From Tulasnella sp. 424 (Eukaryota > Basidiomycota > Agaricomycetes > Cantharellales > Tulasnellaceae): a DNA stretch of 64,000 bases. The DNA lies in the NCBI GenBank assembly GCA_019633425.1, contig WSUB01000022.1:124001-188000 (forward strand), written 5' to 3'. Of the stretch, positions 55,060 to 64,000 are shown in pieces. Numbering within the stretch: position 1 is the stretch's first letter; the number at the start of each line of letters is the position of its first letter. A model generated the notes under the pieces. That model searched no databases, was not told where the DNA came from, and was given only the letters and a program-made list of their open reading frames with translations. The position numbers were made by a program, and so were the translations under genes.

Positions 55060-56785
55060 CTAAGGCAGGGTTTGCTGATACAAGCAAGAAGAAACGAGGA
55101 GAGTATCCTGTGATCCGTTGGGAACTTCGGTAAGGATGTAGTTCCACGAGGCTGTGTTTCCCGACAGAGTTGGGTTAGCAGTGGTACCAAGGAACGCAGA
55201 ATAGGCCCGAAGGTGGAGCTTATGAAGAAAAGCGCCAGCGGACCAGCCGGTGTATCCTAAGAAAACGTCGGAGTTGTGCTTGATGAACGACAATTGAGCG
55301 CACAAATACGTGACGCAGGACTGCACGTTGCCTCCACCCGTCTCGGACAAGAAGGCTTGACGACCGTTGCACCTCAGCCATTGAGCGAGAGGAAGGAAGG
55401 AAGATTGAATATTCTGTAACGGGGAACGCTTCGTCAATTCCAGAAAGCTGACGTTGTGTGAACCAGGAGAATCAGACGAACATCAGTCGTGCATTCGGCA
55501 TGAGTACCCGAGTTGTCCGAGTCCAAGTACTTGTGAACGTCGAAGATCAAGCCGGTGATCGAGCCGTCAGGGTTCTTGACTTGACTCAAGGCGGCTGCAG
55601 AACCGTTGCTGACGAAGGTTTGAGCCGAGGTCCAGTTGTTTCCGGGTAGGAGAATGAGTTGAGATGTCGCACCGGCATTGCGGATGGCGGTGACGACTGC
55701 TTGGACCGTGGCCGCCCAGGCGTTCGTGTCAGGACTGCCAGACATAAGAAAGTTAAGTGAATACCTTGTTGAACAACGCAGGGCTCTCAACTCACACATC
55801 ATGAGGCTCGTTCATAATGCCAAAGACAACCTTCGATTGCGATGCGTATTTGGTGGCGATCTGAGTCCAAACGCTGACAAATTGAGCGTTCGTGACAGCT
55901 CCACCAGACTGGTTAATGATATTTCCGTTCCAACGAGCTAAATGCAAAAGGGTAGCATCTTGCTTCCTTTCCCTCGTTTGCCTACCGGATCTACTCACCG
56001 TAGTTGTGAATGTCGATGATGCAATGCGCTCCCGTGTTCAGGCAGGCCTTGACGAGCGCGTCGTATTTGGCCCAATTGGTTGCATCCAGAGTTCCTCCGA
56101 GGGTAGGGGTGAGGATTTGCCATCCAATGGGAAGACGGAAAATGTTCATTCCGTTAGACGAGAAGTGTTGCATCTGCCCGGCACCATCAACGCTACTGTA
56201 TTGGCTAAGTGGAGCAATAGTTTGGCTAGTGTCGCAGGAGCCGTCGGTGATGCAACCAAAGTCGAAACCAGCGATGTCTGTCAACCAATACGGGGAGAAA
56301 CGGTTAACATATCGGGATTCCCTAAAATCGAATGAAATGTTATATACTCACTGACGCCAGTGTATTGGAGGGTGCCAGAGCCACCCGACGTGGCTTGAGA
56401 GCAGTTTACCGAAGATGTAGTGGTAGAGCGAGTGGCTGTGGTAGTAGTTCGCGTACTGGAAGTAGTTGTAGTTGTACGAAGAGAAGTAGTAGTCGAGCTC
56501 GGCGGCAGACTGAGAATAACAACCAGATCTCAATCAGGAAAGCGCCTGGTTACTATTGAACTAACGGCTTCTCACCATTGGCTGTAGTAGTCGTTGACGT
56601 AGGTGCACACCCAGCCACCGTCGCAAGTGGTGGAACCAGAGTAGTTGATTCCACCTAGTGTGGTACGCGATCAGAATCCGAAGCCACGCGGTTTAATAGG
56701 ACAGCTCACCGCATTGTTGATATTGACCTACGGCATTAACAGCTACGGCAGCGAAAACAGTTGACGCAACGATGTAAGACTTCAT
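55060..56785 (-). CDS. Secreted endoglucanase, CBM1 + GH5, copy B (last splice donor lost)
   Basis: Exons on the - strand: 56710-56785, 56576-56654, 56352-56509, 55999-56277, 55796-55937, 55482-55734, and a final exon 55060-55413. Signal peptide, CBM1 (QYQQCGGINYSGS), Thr/Ser linker and GH5 domain are complete; Glu241 (NEPHDV) and Glu353 (FLSETGGG) are present. In copies A and C an intron follows GAFxx with a GTAAGT donor. Here the donor reads ATAAGC (55218-55223). The 72-nt intron has no stop and is a multiple of three, so retention would add 24 residues near the C-terminus (446 instead of 422). Whether the enzyme stays active is unknown. Its position in the right-hand duplicated block makes it the sister of copy A. 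Confidence 0.85.
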
Positions 56786-56873
56786 GTTGTTCATGGGGAG
56801 CGATCAGGATGGCTGAAGACGAATGACGCGTATTTTGAGATTAATGAATGAAAGTGCACTAGATCGAGTGTCC

Positions 56874-56881
56874 TTTTATAG
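56874..56881 (-). promoter_or_regulatory. TATA box of GH5 copy B
   Basis: CTATAAAA on the - strand, about 90 nt upstream of the ATG at 56785, identical in place to copy A. Confidence 0.7.
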
Positions 56882-56889
56882 CATAGCAA

Positions 56890-58331
56890 TTGAATGCTTT
56901 GCGCCTCTTCCAATACGCGGGCCGGCTGAAGTGACATATGTCAAGCCTTAGGACGACACCAAAGTGCCGAACGCCGAGGCTCCCCCGGACCTATTCACCA
57001 CCAGATGCCTTAATCCACGAGTCCTCGAAGGTATACTGCAGTCACACGATGCAAAACGTTACCTAAACGTAGAAGAGACGTAGAGAAGCGTGCAGGGTGC
57101 TTTGGTGGGAATCCATAGTTATGTGGGAAACGCATATTGGGCGCATATGATTTGGGAAGGTGCGTGAGCATATGTCAGAGGTTTATGCCGATCAGAAGAA
57201 GCCAAGAGTAAACTTGCTTTTAGTTCATCCGGAGTTTTCTCTTAGCATTAGTTTGATTTGCTTGCTTAGATCACGGACGCGATATCTTTCATAATACTAA
57301 AGCTATCACTTATACTCGGGATTAGCAAATTTGCTTTCCCCGATTCTCGGGACGAAGGAAAGAGAAATAAACTACAAGGTGCAGAAATATGAGTCGAATG
57401 CATATTGGCAGAGGTACATACGTTCACCGGCCCGGATGGATAATCCGCTCGTTCCACCCGGGCAAGAGCGGCTGTCGAGCAGTTCCGGGATAATACATCG
57501 ACTCTCTCTTGGATACCTAACTAACTTATGGATTTCTTTGGGATTTAAACAAAACTGATTATATTTTTGGGTGGGTACATAAAGGATCTGGATGAACATC
57601 AGAAGTTCTTGGTGTTTTCGAGAATGAAGCCATCCGTGGCGGTGATGCTTATAATCAGTGGCCCTTTTCCGTCGATGGATTTCCGGCACATTATAGGGCG
57701 GCATATAGCTGATTTATACCCAGTCAACGGATATACCAGCTAAGTCGTCGCGAAAGGGATGGTGGGAGGAGGTAAATATAATTGCCCGATCTAAGCCCCC
57801 GGCCAATCACCAGCTCCGGCCTCTGACATGCGACTCCGATCGCACCGTCATTCCCGATAACTGCAGGCTCATATCTCCTCAGGCAGCTCCGACTTGTCAG
57901 TGAAAGGATCGAGTTATTCAGCATCCCTTCCGATTGGACGGGTTTCCATCGACCCATCAGAGAGGTTTCGCCACAGTAGGTATTAACCAACCCAGTAGCA
58001 GTAGCAAAATTGACCACAAGTCTGCAACCTTCGCAAGCAATACAAGGGCCTCCCAGGATATTACACCATCGTCATTTAGTATATAAATCGAGCTTTGAAA
58101 GACTTTGAATGTTACGGCCGAGCCTATCAGCTCCGGTCCAGCAAAATGGCTTTCCTCGACGAAAATCCTCAGCGAACGAGACTTCATGGTCTGGGGTTTG
58201 TTGGGCCCAGCAGCCACCGACGGGAAGATGATTCAATTACGGAGCCATTCCTGGCCCGAGCCCGAGCCTTCTCGAGGCTAGCTTATCTGTAAGCCAGTTT
58301 GACCCTCGGGGTACTCAAGCGATCGAACCGG
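56890..58331. repeat. Upstream part of duplicated block, right copy
   Basis: Homologous to 48.19-49.64 kb with scattered substitutions and small indels, ending at GCGATCGAACCGG. No gene is supported. The pair of copies share words such as ATGCATATTGGCAGAGGTAC and GAGTTATTCAGCATCCCTTC. Confidence 0.75.
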
Positions 58332-58575
58332 GCCATTCAAAATTCGCACAACGGACAAGTCCACTAAGTGTCCATAATTCAAAGTACTTCCACCTTGCAC
58401 TCTTGTATGTGGACGGACGGGTCAGATTCAACGATGTTCCCCGTTCGATGAGATCCAAGACACCGTTGGAAGTAGGAAGCATAGGCCATTTATTTGTCCT
58501 ACCGGTGGAGTAGTGGGCTCGGTAAGCAGGAGAAACGAAATGTGGGTATGGTGCGTAGATTGATGAACCAGGCCT
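58332..58575 (+). pseudogene. C-terminal fragment of F-box gene Z (copy 3)
   Basis: About 190 bp match the end of gene Z: FHLALLYVDGRVRFNDVPRS-like wording, then CPTGGVVGSV and a GMVR-like end before a stop. It lies directly downstream-facing to cellulase copy C, as Z1 does to A and Z2 does to B, so it is the remnant of a third Z-GH5 pair. Confidence 0.75.
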
Positions 58576-58755
58576 TCCAGGCATGTAAGTGCGATTCGAG
58601 AGTGCCCAAGGAAGTTGTAGAAATTGTTGTTGAATTCTAACTCCAAGCTAATGCCACAAAGTACAGCGCTGACCCTACTTCTTGCCAGAGATTCTTTGGT
58701 AAAAGATCAAAGGAATACAACAGGGTACCAACGACACAATTTTTTAGCGAACCAC

Positions 58756-60492
58756 CTAAGAGAGGTTTTGCTGATACAAGCAGGACGAAACGAGAAGGGT
58801 GTCCGTAGACCCGTTGGGAACTTCGTTCAGTTCGTAAGTCGCTGTAATTTGAACCAAGGTTAGGTCAGCATTGGTGAAAACCGGTGGAGAAGAGCCGCAA
58901 AAATTAAGACTTACAAGCAAAAGCACCAGCGGACCAGCCAGTGTAGCCTAGGAACACGTCGGAGTTGTGCTTGATGAACGACAATTGGGAGCACATGTCG
59001 GTTACGCAGGATTGAGTGTTGCCTCCACCGGTTTCGGACAAGAAGGCTTGACGGCCGTTGCACCTCAGCCATTGAGAAAGAGGAAGGAAGGTGGATTGAA
59101 CGTTCTACAAAGGAAAGTCAAGTTGGGTCAATTTTTCCTAGCATAAGTGTTGAAAGGGGAAAACTTGTCACTCACGTCAGTCGTGCACTCGGTGTGAGTA
59201 CCCGAGTTGTCCGAGTCCAAGTACTTGTGCACGTCGAAGATCAAGTTGGTGATCGAGCCGTCGGGGTTCTTGACCTGACCCAAAGCAGCCGCGGAGCCGT
59301 TGCTGACGAAGGTTTGAGCCGAGGTCCAGTTGTTTCCAGGGAGAAGAATGAGTTGAGAGGTGGCACCGGCATTGCGGATAGCCGTGACGACTGCTTGCAC
59401 TGTGGCTCCCCATGCGTTGATATCGGGACTTGAAATCCAAATCCAAAGCGAGGTTTAGCAGATGGCTTGGGATCGGGAGGTAGGGATGCGAAACTCACAC
59501 GTCATGAGGCTCATTCATCACACCGAAGACTATCTTTGATTGTGAAGCGTACTTGGTAGCGATTTGAGTCCAAAGGCTGACAAACTGGGCGTTTGTGACA
59601 GCTCCTCCGGATTGGTTAATGATATTTCCGTTCCAGCGAGCTAACGGCTAAAGTCAGAACTTCGGTTCCGTTGCATCACGACGACGACGGTATTGCTCAC
59701 CGTAGTTGTGGATATCGATGATACAGCGTGCTCCAGTGTTCAGACACGCCTGAACAAGCGCATCGTACTTGGTCCAGGCGGTAGCGTCCAAGGTACCTCC
59801 GAGTGTTGGGGTGAGGACTTGCCATCCGACAGGTAGACGGAAGATGTTCATTCCCTTAGAATAGAAGTGCTGCATCTGCCCGGCACCATCGACGCCGCTG
59901 TATTGACTGAGAGGCGGAACTGACTTGCTGGTGGTGCAAGTGCCGTCCGTAGCGCAACCAAAGTCGAAGCCGGCGATATCTTTCATGAAAAGCAAAGAGA
60001 CGAGGTCAATGGGCCACAATTTGGGTATAATGATAACAAATTAATACTCACTAACGCCGGTGTATTGCAGGGTGCCAGACCCGCCGGAGGTAGCTTGAGA
60101 GCAGCTGGCGGATGAGGTCGTGGTGGTAGTCGAGGTTCGAGTGCTGGAAGTGGTCGTCGAAGTACGAGGGGTGGTCGTAGAGGTACGAGGGGTGGTGGTC
60201 GAGCTTGGGGGCAGACTGAGAATAACAACCAGGGCTCAATCAGGAAAAAGTCTACTGGCAGCTGAAGTAATGGTTTCTTACCATTGGCTGTAGTAGTCAT
60301 TGCCGTAGGTGCACACCCACCCGCCATCGCAAGTGGTAGAGCCAGTGTAGTTGATTCCACCTTGTGTGCATATGCGATCAGAACCTGAAGCCGCACTGTT
60401 GCATCGGGTAACTTACCGCATTGTTGATATTGACCTACGGCGTTGACGGCCACGGCAGCAGCAAGAGTTGATGCGACGACGGAAGCCTTCAT
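58756..60492 (-). CDS. Secreted endoglucanase, CBM1 + GH5, copy C
   Basis: Eight exons (- strand): 60417-60492, 60282-60360, 60052-60215, 59701-59979, 59499-59640, 59176-59428, 58915-59104, 58756-58841; 422 residues, all introns with GT..AG ends. Signal peptide MKASVVASTLAAAVAVNAVG, CBM1 QYQQCGGINYTGSTTCDGG ending DYYSQC, a Thr-rich linker with TTPRTS repeats, then the catalytic domain from YTGVNIAGFDFGC. Acid/base Glu243 (NEPHDV) and nucleophile Glu355 (FLSETGGG). It hydrolyses internal cellulose bonds outside the cell; CBM1 tethers it to the fibre. This copy has the cleanest structure and was used to set exon borders in the others. It is outside the 6.7-kb duplication and more diverged from A and B than they are from each other. 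Confidence 0.93.
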
Positions 60493-60580
60493 TTTGGGCA
60501 AGGAGAGAAATGTACGGTAGTCAAACAGTGAATGAGTGGATGACAGGTGCTGAATGAAAATGCAATTAGTGGAGCAGCTC

Positions 60581-60586
60581 TTTATA
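60581..60586 (-). promoter_or_regulatory. TATA box of GH5 copy C
   Basis: TATAAA on the - strand about 90 nt upstream of the ATG at 60492, the same spacing as in copies A and B. Confidence 0.7.
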
Positions 60587-60599
60587 GTGCAGTGACTGC

Positions 60600-62400
60600 C
60601 TGCGTTAACCATATTTGGTATCCGAGTCCGCCTCCGAGGACAGCTGTCAAGCTTCACGAAGGCACCAAAGTGCCGAATATCATGGAACAGGTCGACCGAG
60701 ACTCTCCCGGACCTGACCAATACCAAATCCCTTGATGCGTTAAGTCCTCGAAGGTGGGTTGTCATCACACGTCACCTAAACTTAGAAAAAGCCCCAAGGA
60801 AAAGGGTGGGATGTCTTGGCGGAACGATGTCGGTATGATAGGGAAGCGTATTGGGCGCATAGGATCCACGAGGGTGCCGGAGTGCATGTCTCGGAGTTTC
60901 CGTGCGAATCAGGAGAAGGTCCGAGCAGTATTTGCTGCTATTGAATTGGTGTTCGGTGGTCATATTTCTGAGACAGGGTTTGTGCGAAGATGCTGTTGGA
61001 CACGCGAGGAAGCTCGCTAATGGATACCCGTCGGAGCTTTCGAGGACGAAGTCACCTGTAACTGCAATTTTCGTGGTCAGTGGCCATTTTGTCGATAGAT
61101 TTTCGGCAGTTTCGCACCTTCGGATAAATGGAGTTTAACCGACTGGCAGACAAGGAAATCGAGTACCCCAATTATAGGGATAGTCTATCGCTTCTGTGAC
61201 AGTCTTTATCCTCGACGTTGCGGATCAGACTCGTTTTTTTTTTCGAGTCAAGCTCTAACATTGCATGGGAAGCGGGAGACGAGCTGTTTGGTGGCGGTAA
61301 GCGAAGACATGATATCGCCGCAGCGTGGGACCAAAGTCGGGCGCGGGAACTTGGGGGCGCTTCCCCACCCCCAGCAGAGTCTAATCTGGGAACTACAGCA
61401 CGAACCAGTCGATTATAGGGATTGACGTTGCATATGAATGATAAGTATCACTTACCGATTAACCTAAAGAAGAGGGTGGCTGAGAGATACTTCATTATTC
61501 TGTGGCGAAGGCTATGGATACATGGGAGAGTGGTCCATTTTAAACCGGACCACCAGACCCTGCGTCTCTGCGCAACGGAGCGATGGAATATAATAAGAAT
61601 CCACAGCAGTCCTGATATCGTATTATGTGCAGAAACGCGTATGCGGTCTAGCCACTACTTTCTTCCATAAAGTAATGTTTCCAGGGCTCACCACGAGGAG
61701 GCCCACATACGACTTGCGAGCCCCCAAAAAAGAGCACCGTGGTGCTCGAGTCATCGGCCAGTTATCCTCACGGTGCTATACCGCAAGGCAGCCGGAGGAG
61801 AAATGATGACTTTACCAGCGTGGCCAATCGGCAGTATAAACACAAGCGTGCTTCCACAGGTGCCCAATCCGGTTATGGTCGCTGCGTTATAACCAAAGTC
61901 TAGTCTGGGAACGGCTGAAGAACGCCATCAATGGTCAGCGATCGTAGTCTCGCCTTGTCATCCAGTCCCCAGGTTTGAATGTCGCGTACCCACGAATCCA
62001 GAGCAGACCACGGAGCCTAAGTAAACAGTTTGGTGGATCTGTGTACAGTGAACCGGTTTGGGGGTCGATGCTGGCTCAAAACGTAAAGACGACCGGCCTA
62101 TATAAAAGTCGAATATATTTCTCGACTGAGGAACCTGCACCCCAACAGTAGATCCGCCCCAGCCGATATTGACGTAGAACCAGTATTTATTTGGACGGTG
62201 TTTCCCCCCTTTTTACTTTGGCTAGCCTTGGACGCAATCCTTTGTTTCCGTCAACACATACAAATTATGCAAATAGGATCCGCTTATCACCAGGATTGTA
62301 GCCTGTCAATTACGAGCTCAGACGAAAACAAAATGATGTATACTTATATACGTTAGATTTGGAGATATGACAATAAACTGATCGTATACTGATGTAAAAA
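60600..62400. other. Intergenic region, nothing recognised
   Basis: About 1.8 kb. The first 350 bp resemble the region upstream of cellulases A and B (TGGGCGCATA, GATCAGAAGAAG-like words). The rest has only short, unsupported frames, a T run near 61236 and a TATATAAAAGTCG box near 62098. No tRNA-like fold was noticed. Confidence 0.5.
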
Positions 62401-62403
62401 AAA

Positions 62404-64000
62404 TCAGACCTCGTCATCTAGGCCTAGGTAATCGGGACACCAGTCGGAAATTTCAAGAACATCATCTCCAACAATATTGGCAAGATAGGAGTGGTGATTT
62501 GGCATCAGTGCGATCCCCATTACATTGAGACATTTCAACCTGTCTACCAGCTCGAAAGTAGCATCTCTCGAGTAAGGGACTAAATCCTTGGGAAAGTCTG
62601 CAGAGGTAGGTGCATAGCGCTGCCGGATGAGGCTCACTGCCTGCTCTGATTCAAGCGCGTGCGGCAAAGCTAACCGCCTCAGCCTCGGAAACGGCCACTT
62701 CCAGATCCCGCCAACCTTCCTTCCCGTACACAAGGATGAAAGGAAGGAACTGTCCGCCATTCTTCTCAGATCAACCTCCGTGACCCTGTCGTTGATCTCG
62801 TGGTCAAACATCCAAAGAAACTCGCTTTCTGGAACGTCTTCGACGTTATCGACCATTAGGCTGATTGACGGAAGAGGAGTAGCGTGGGCGAGAAAGAGGG
62901 AATCGCACATTTTTAGGCCGGCCATGATGGGTGTGTGGTCGAGGTGGATCCTGAAATACTTCTTCCCAGATCGGGGACGGGTCCGTACATAGAGGTTCGC
63001 GTTATACGGGGCTACGCCCAGCCGGACCTGTCTCGCGCGTTTTACGCAGGACGAGATAAAAGGTAAGAAGTGACGAAATGCGATGTTGAAATATGTTGTT
63101 AGGTGATAGTTGGGATCGATCGGATCCGGGTCAACGATTAATTCGAGTAGACTCGGAGCGCGGATTTGAGCCAGAGTGTCTTGGATCGCGGATGAAGGCA
63201 ACATTGTGAGCCTGAGACTTTTAAGGTGCTGCAGTTGCACGGGAGAGGTGGGACGGGGAGGAGGAGTGCTGGGCATGGAAACCGCACTTAGTTCGAGGTG
63301 TTGAAGGAGCGGAGAGCACCGAAAGGCGTCGAGGATTTCTGTGGTTGTGGGACCGTTTTCCAAGATACTCCGTATTACGATTTTCCTTAGGCCGTGGAAA
63401 ATCCCGGAGCTCCATCGAACTGGCAGTCCTTGAATCTGCAGTGTTGTTAAATTCGGGGCATGCCCTTGAAAGAGGTTGATTTGCGGACCCGGCCATGGCT
63501 CGTGAATCTTCAGATCCAAGGCCTCGATTGTCGGTGCAGGATGTTCCAGCCTTTTGCGTCGGTTTTCGGGGGCAGTCTTCAAGTCAATGCTAACCTTTTT
63601 CCATCGATTGATGTTCGAAAAGGCCGTCTCTAGGAGGAGCTGGTGGTCACGATTCCTATTGTTGAGCTCTTGAAGTGTGATTTCGAGCGGACAGTCCTTC
63701 GAGCGTCGAAGGATAACAGGCAGTAGATCCGTGGGGGTACTTGACTCGATCACGGCCCACAGGACCGCGGCATCCATGATTATTGTGTTCCACCACCATG
63801 ACACGCTGGAAATTGCTTTGAGCTCAGATAAGTGGCTTTCGTAGCGGTAGTATCGGTGGGTCCAGAAAAGAAGGGTTTGGAATATGCTGATTAGGAGTTC
63901 AACCGGGAGTTGGTTGATCGGGACGAGCGAATTCCTCTTGCGCTTCGTTTGGATGGTGCGTTGTGCCAGGTGATCATCCGGTTGATCTAGGCTGAGTGAG
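62404..64000 (-). CDS. F-box protein (5' end beyond window)
   Basis: An open frame ends at TGA 62404-62406 and stays open to the right edge, at least 531 codons. Near the start of the visible part, PINQLPVELLISIFQTLLFW is a classic F-box, followed by SSVSWWWNTIIMD. The rest has leucine-rich patches (LQHLKSLRL, LLQHLELSAV, MADSSFLSSL) like the LRR-type F-box proteins that are very numerous in agaricomycetes. The F-box binds Skp1 in SCF ubiquitin ligases (known for the family); the substrate cannot be told. A frame starting at 63804 would use GTG and cut off the F-box, so the start must lie farther right, beyond 64000. It is intact as far as seen. Confidence 0.8.
   Translation of the reverse strand, partial: SLSLDQPDDHLAQRTIQTKRKRNSLVPINQLPVELLISIFQTLLFWTHRYYRYESHLSELKAISSVSWWWNTIIMDAAVLWAVIESSTPTDLLPVILRRSKDCPLEITLQELNNRNRDHQLLLETAFSNINRWKKVSIDLKTAPENRRKRLEHPAPTIEALDLKIHEPWPGPQINLFQGHAPNLTTLQIQGLPVRWSSGIFHGLRKIVIRSILENGPTTTEILDAFRCSPLLQHLELSAVSMPSTPPPRPTSPVQLQHLKSLRLTMLPSSAIQDTLAQIRAPSLLELIVDPDPIDPNYHLTTYFNIAFRHFLPFISSCVKRARQVRLGVAPYNANLYVRTRPRSGKKYFRIHLDHTPIMAGLKMCDSLFLAHATPLPSISLMVDNVEDVPESEFLWMFDHEINDRVTEVDLRRMADSSFLSSLCTGRKVGGIWKWPFPRLRRLALPHALESEQAVSLIRQRYAPTSADFPKDLVPYSRDATFELVDRLKCLNVMGIALMPNHHSYLANIVGDDVLEISDWCPDYLGLDDEV

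Noticed and set aside
58310..58335. tRNA B-box-like GCGATCGAACCGG (also at 49628)
   Set aside because: No A box or cloverleaf could be formed around it; it is the end of the duplicated block.
63802..63804. Start of the F-box gene at 63804
   Set aside because: The codon is GTG and the frame stays open upstream through a full F-box to the window edge.
1..64000. Prokaryotic defence system based on NACHT or WD40 proteins
   Set aside because: Spliceosomal introns in every gene, CBM1 cellulases and F-box genes show a fungal nuclear genome.

Overview
The window reads as nuclear DNA of a filamentous basidiomycete, most likely an agaricomycete (inferred; species not identifiable by eye). The reasons are short introns of about 46-75 nt with GT..AG ends and CTRAY-like branch points, STAND/NLR genes with NACHT and WD40 parts, GH5 cellulases with an N-terminal fungal CBM1, F-box genes, and a tyrosine-recombinase retrotransposon. 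The whole window is built of local duplications at several stages of decay.

Region 1 (1-42.3 kb) is a tandem array of four NLR genes, all on the + strand, at 858-6614, 12985-18272, 21887-27198 and 36556-41827. Each can be modelled as nine exons with matching intron positions and phases and no internal stop (1767, 1613, 1623 and 1608 codons). Each protein has two helical-bundle-like N-terminal segments, a NACHT domain with clear Walker A and B motifs, 12-13 nearly identical 43-residue WD40 repeats and a conserved C-terminal tail. By analogy with fungal HET-E/HNWD proteins they are candidate non-self sensors coupled to cell death. Between the NLRs lie repeated gene relics: 'relic X' (apparent - strand, head-to-head with the NLRs) and 5' or 3' pieces of 'gene Y'. 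The array is also hit by mobile elements: a 347-bp TTA-flanked MITE (307-653), a 417-bp solo LTR with 5-bp target duplication (20561-20977), a foldback element (about 21375-21715) and a DIRS/Ngaro-like retroelement (about 29204-34880) inserted between relics Y and X.

Region 2 (42.9-60.5 kb) starts with the intact gene Y (42936-44299), a basic, coiled-coil protein with one predicted membrane segment. A block of about 6.7 kb (gene Y, an F-box gene Z, a GH5 cellulase on the - strand and upstream sequence) is tandemly duplicated: 42877-49640 and 50518-58331. In the second block gene Y and gene Z are broken, a 1.1-kb long-TIR DNA element sits in gene Z, and the cellulase has lost one splice donor. 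A 3' GH5 fragment (49963-50516) is joined directly to the second gene Y copy. A third, intact cellulase lies at 58756-60492.

Region 3 (60.5-64 kb) is intergenic DNA followed by an F-box protein gene on the - strand that runs off the right edge.

Genes in one array are not expected to form operons; each has its own promoter. TATA-like boxes can be seen for gene Y and all three cellulases. Nothing prokaryotic, no rRNA, no convincing tRNA and no CRISPR was seen.
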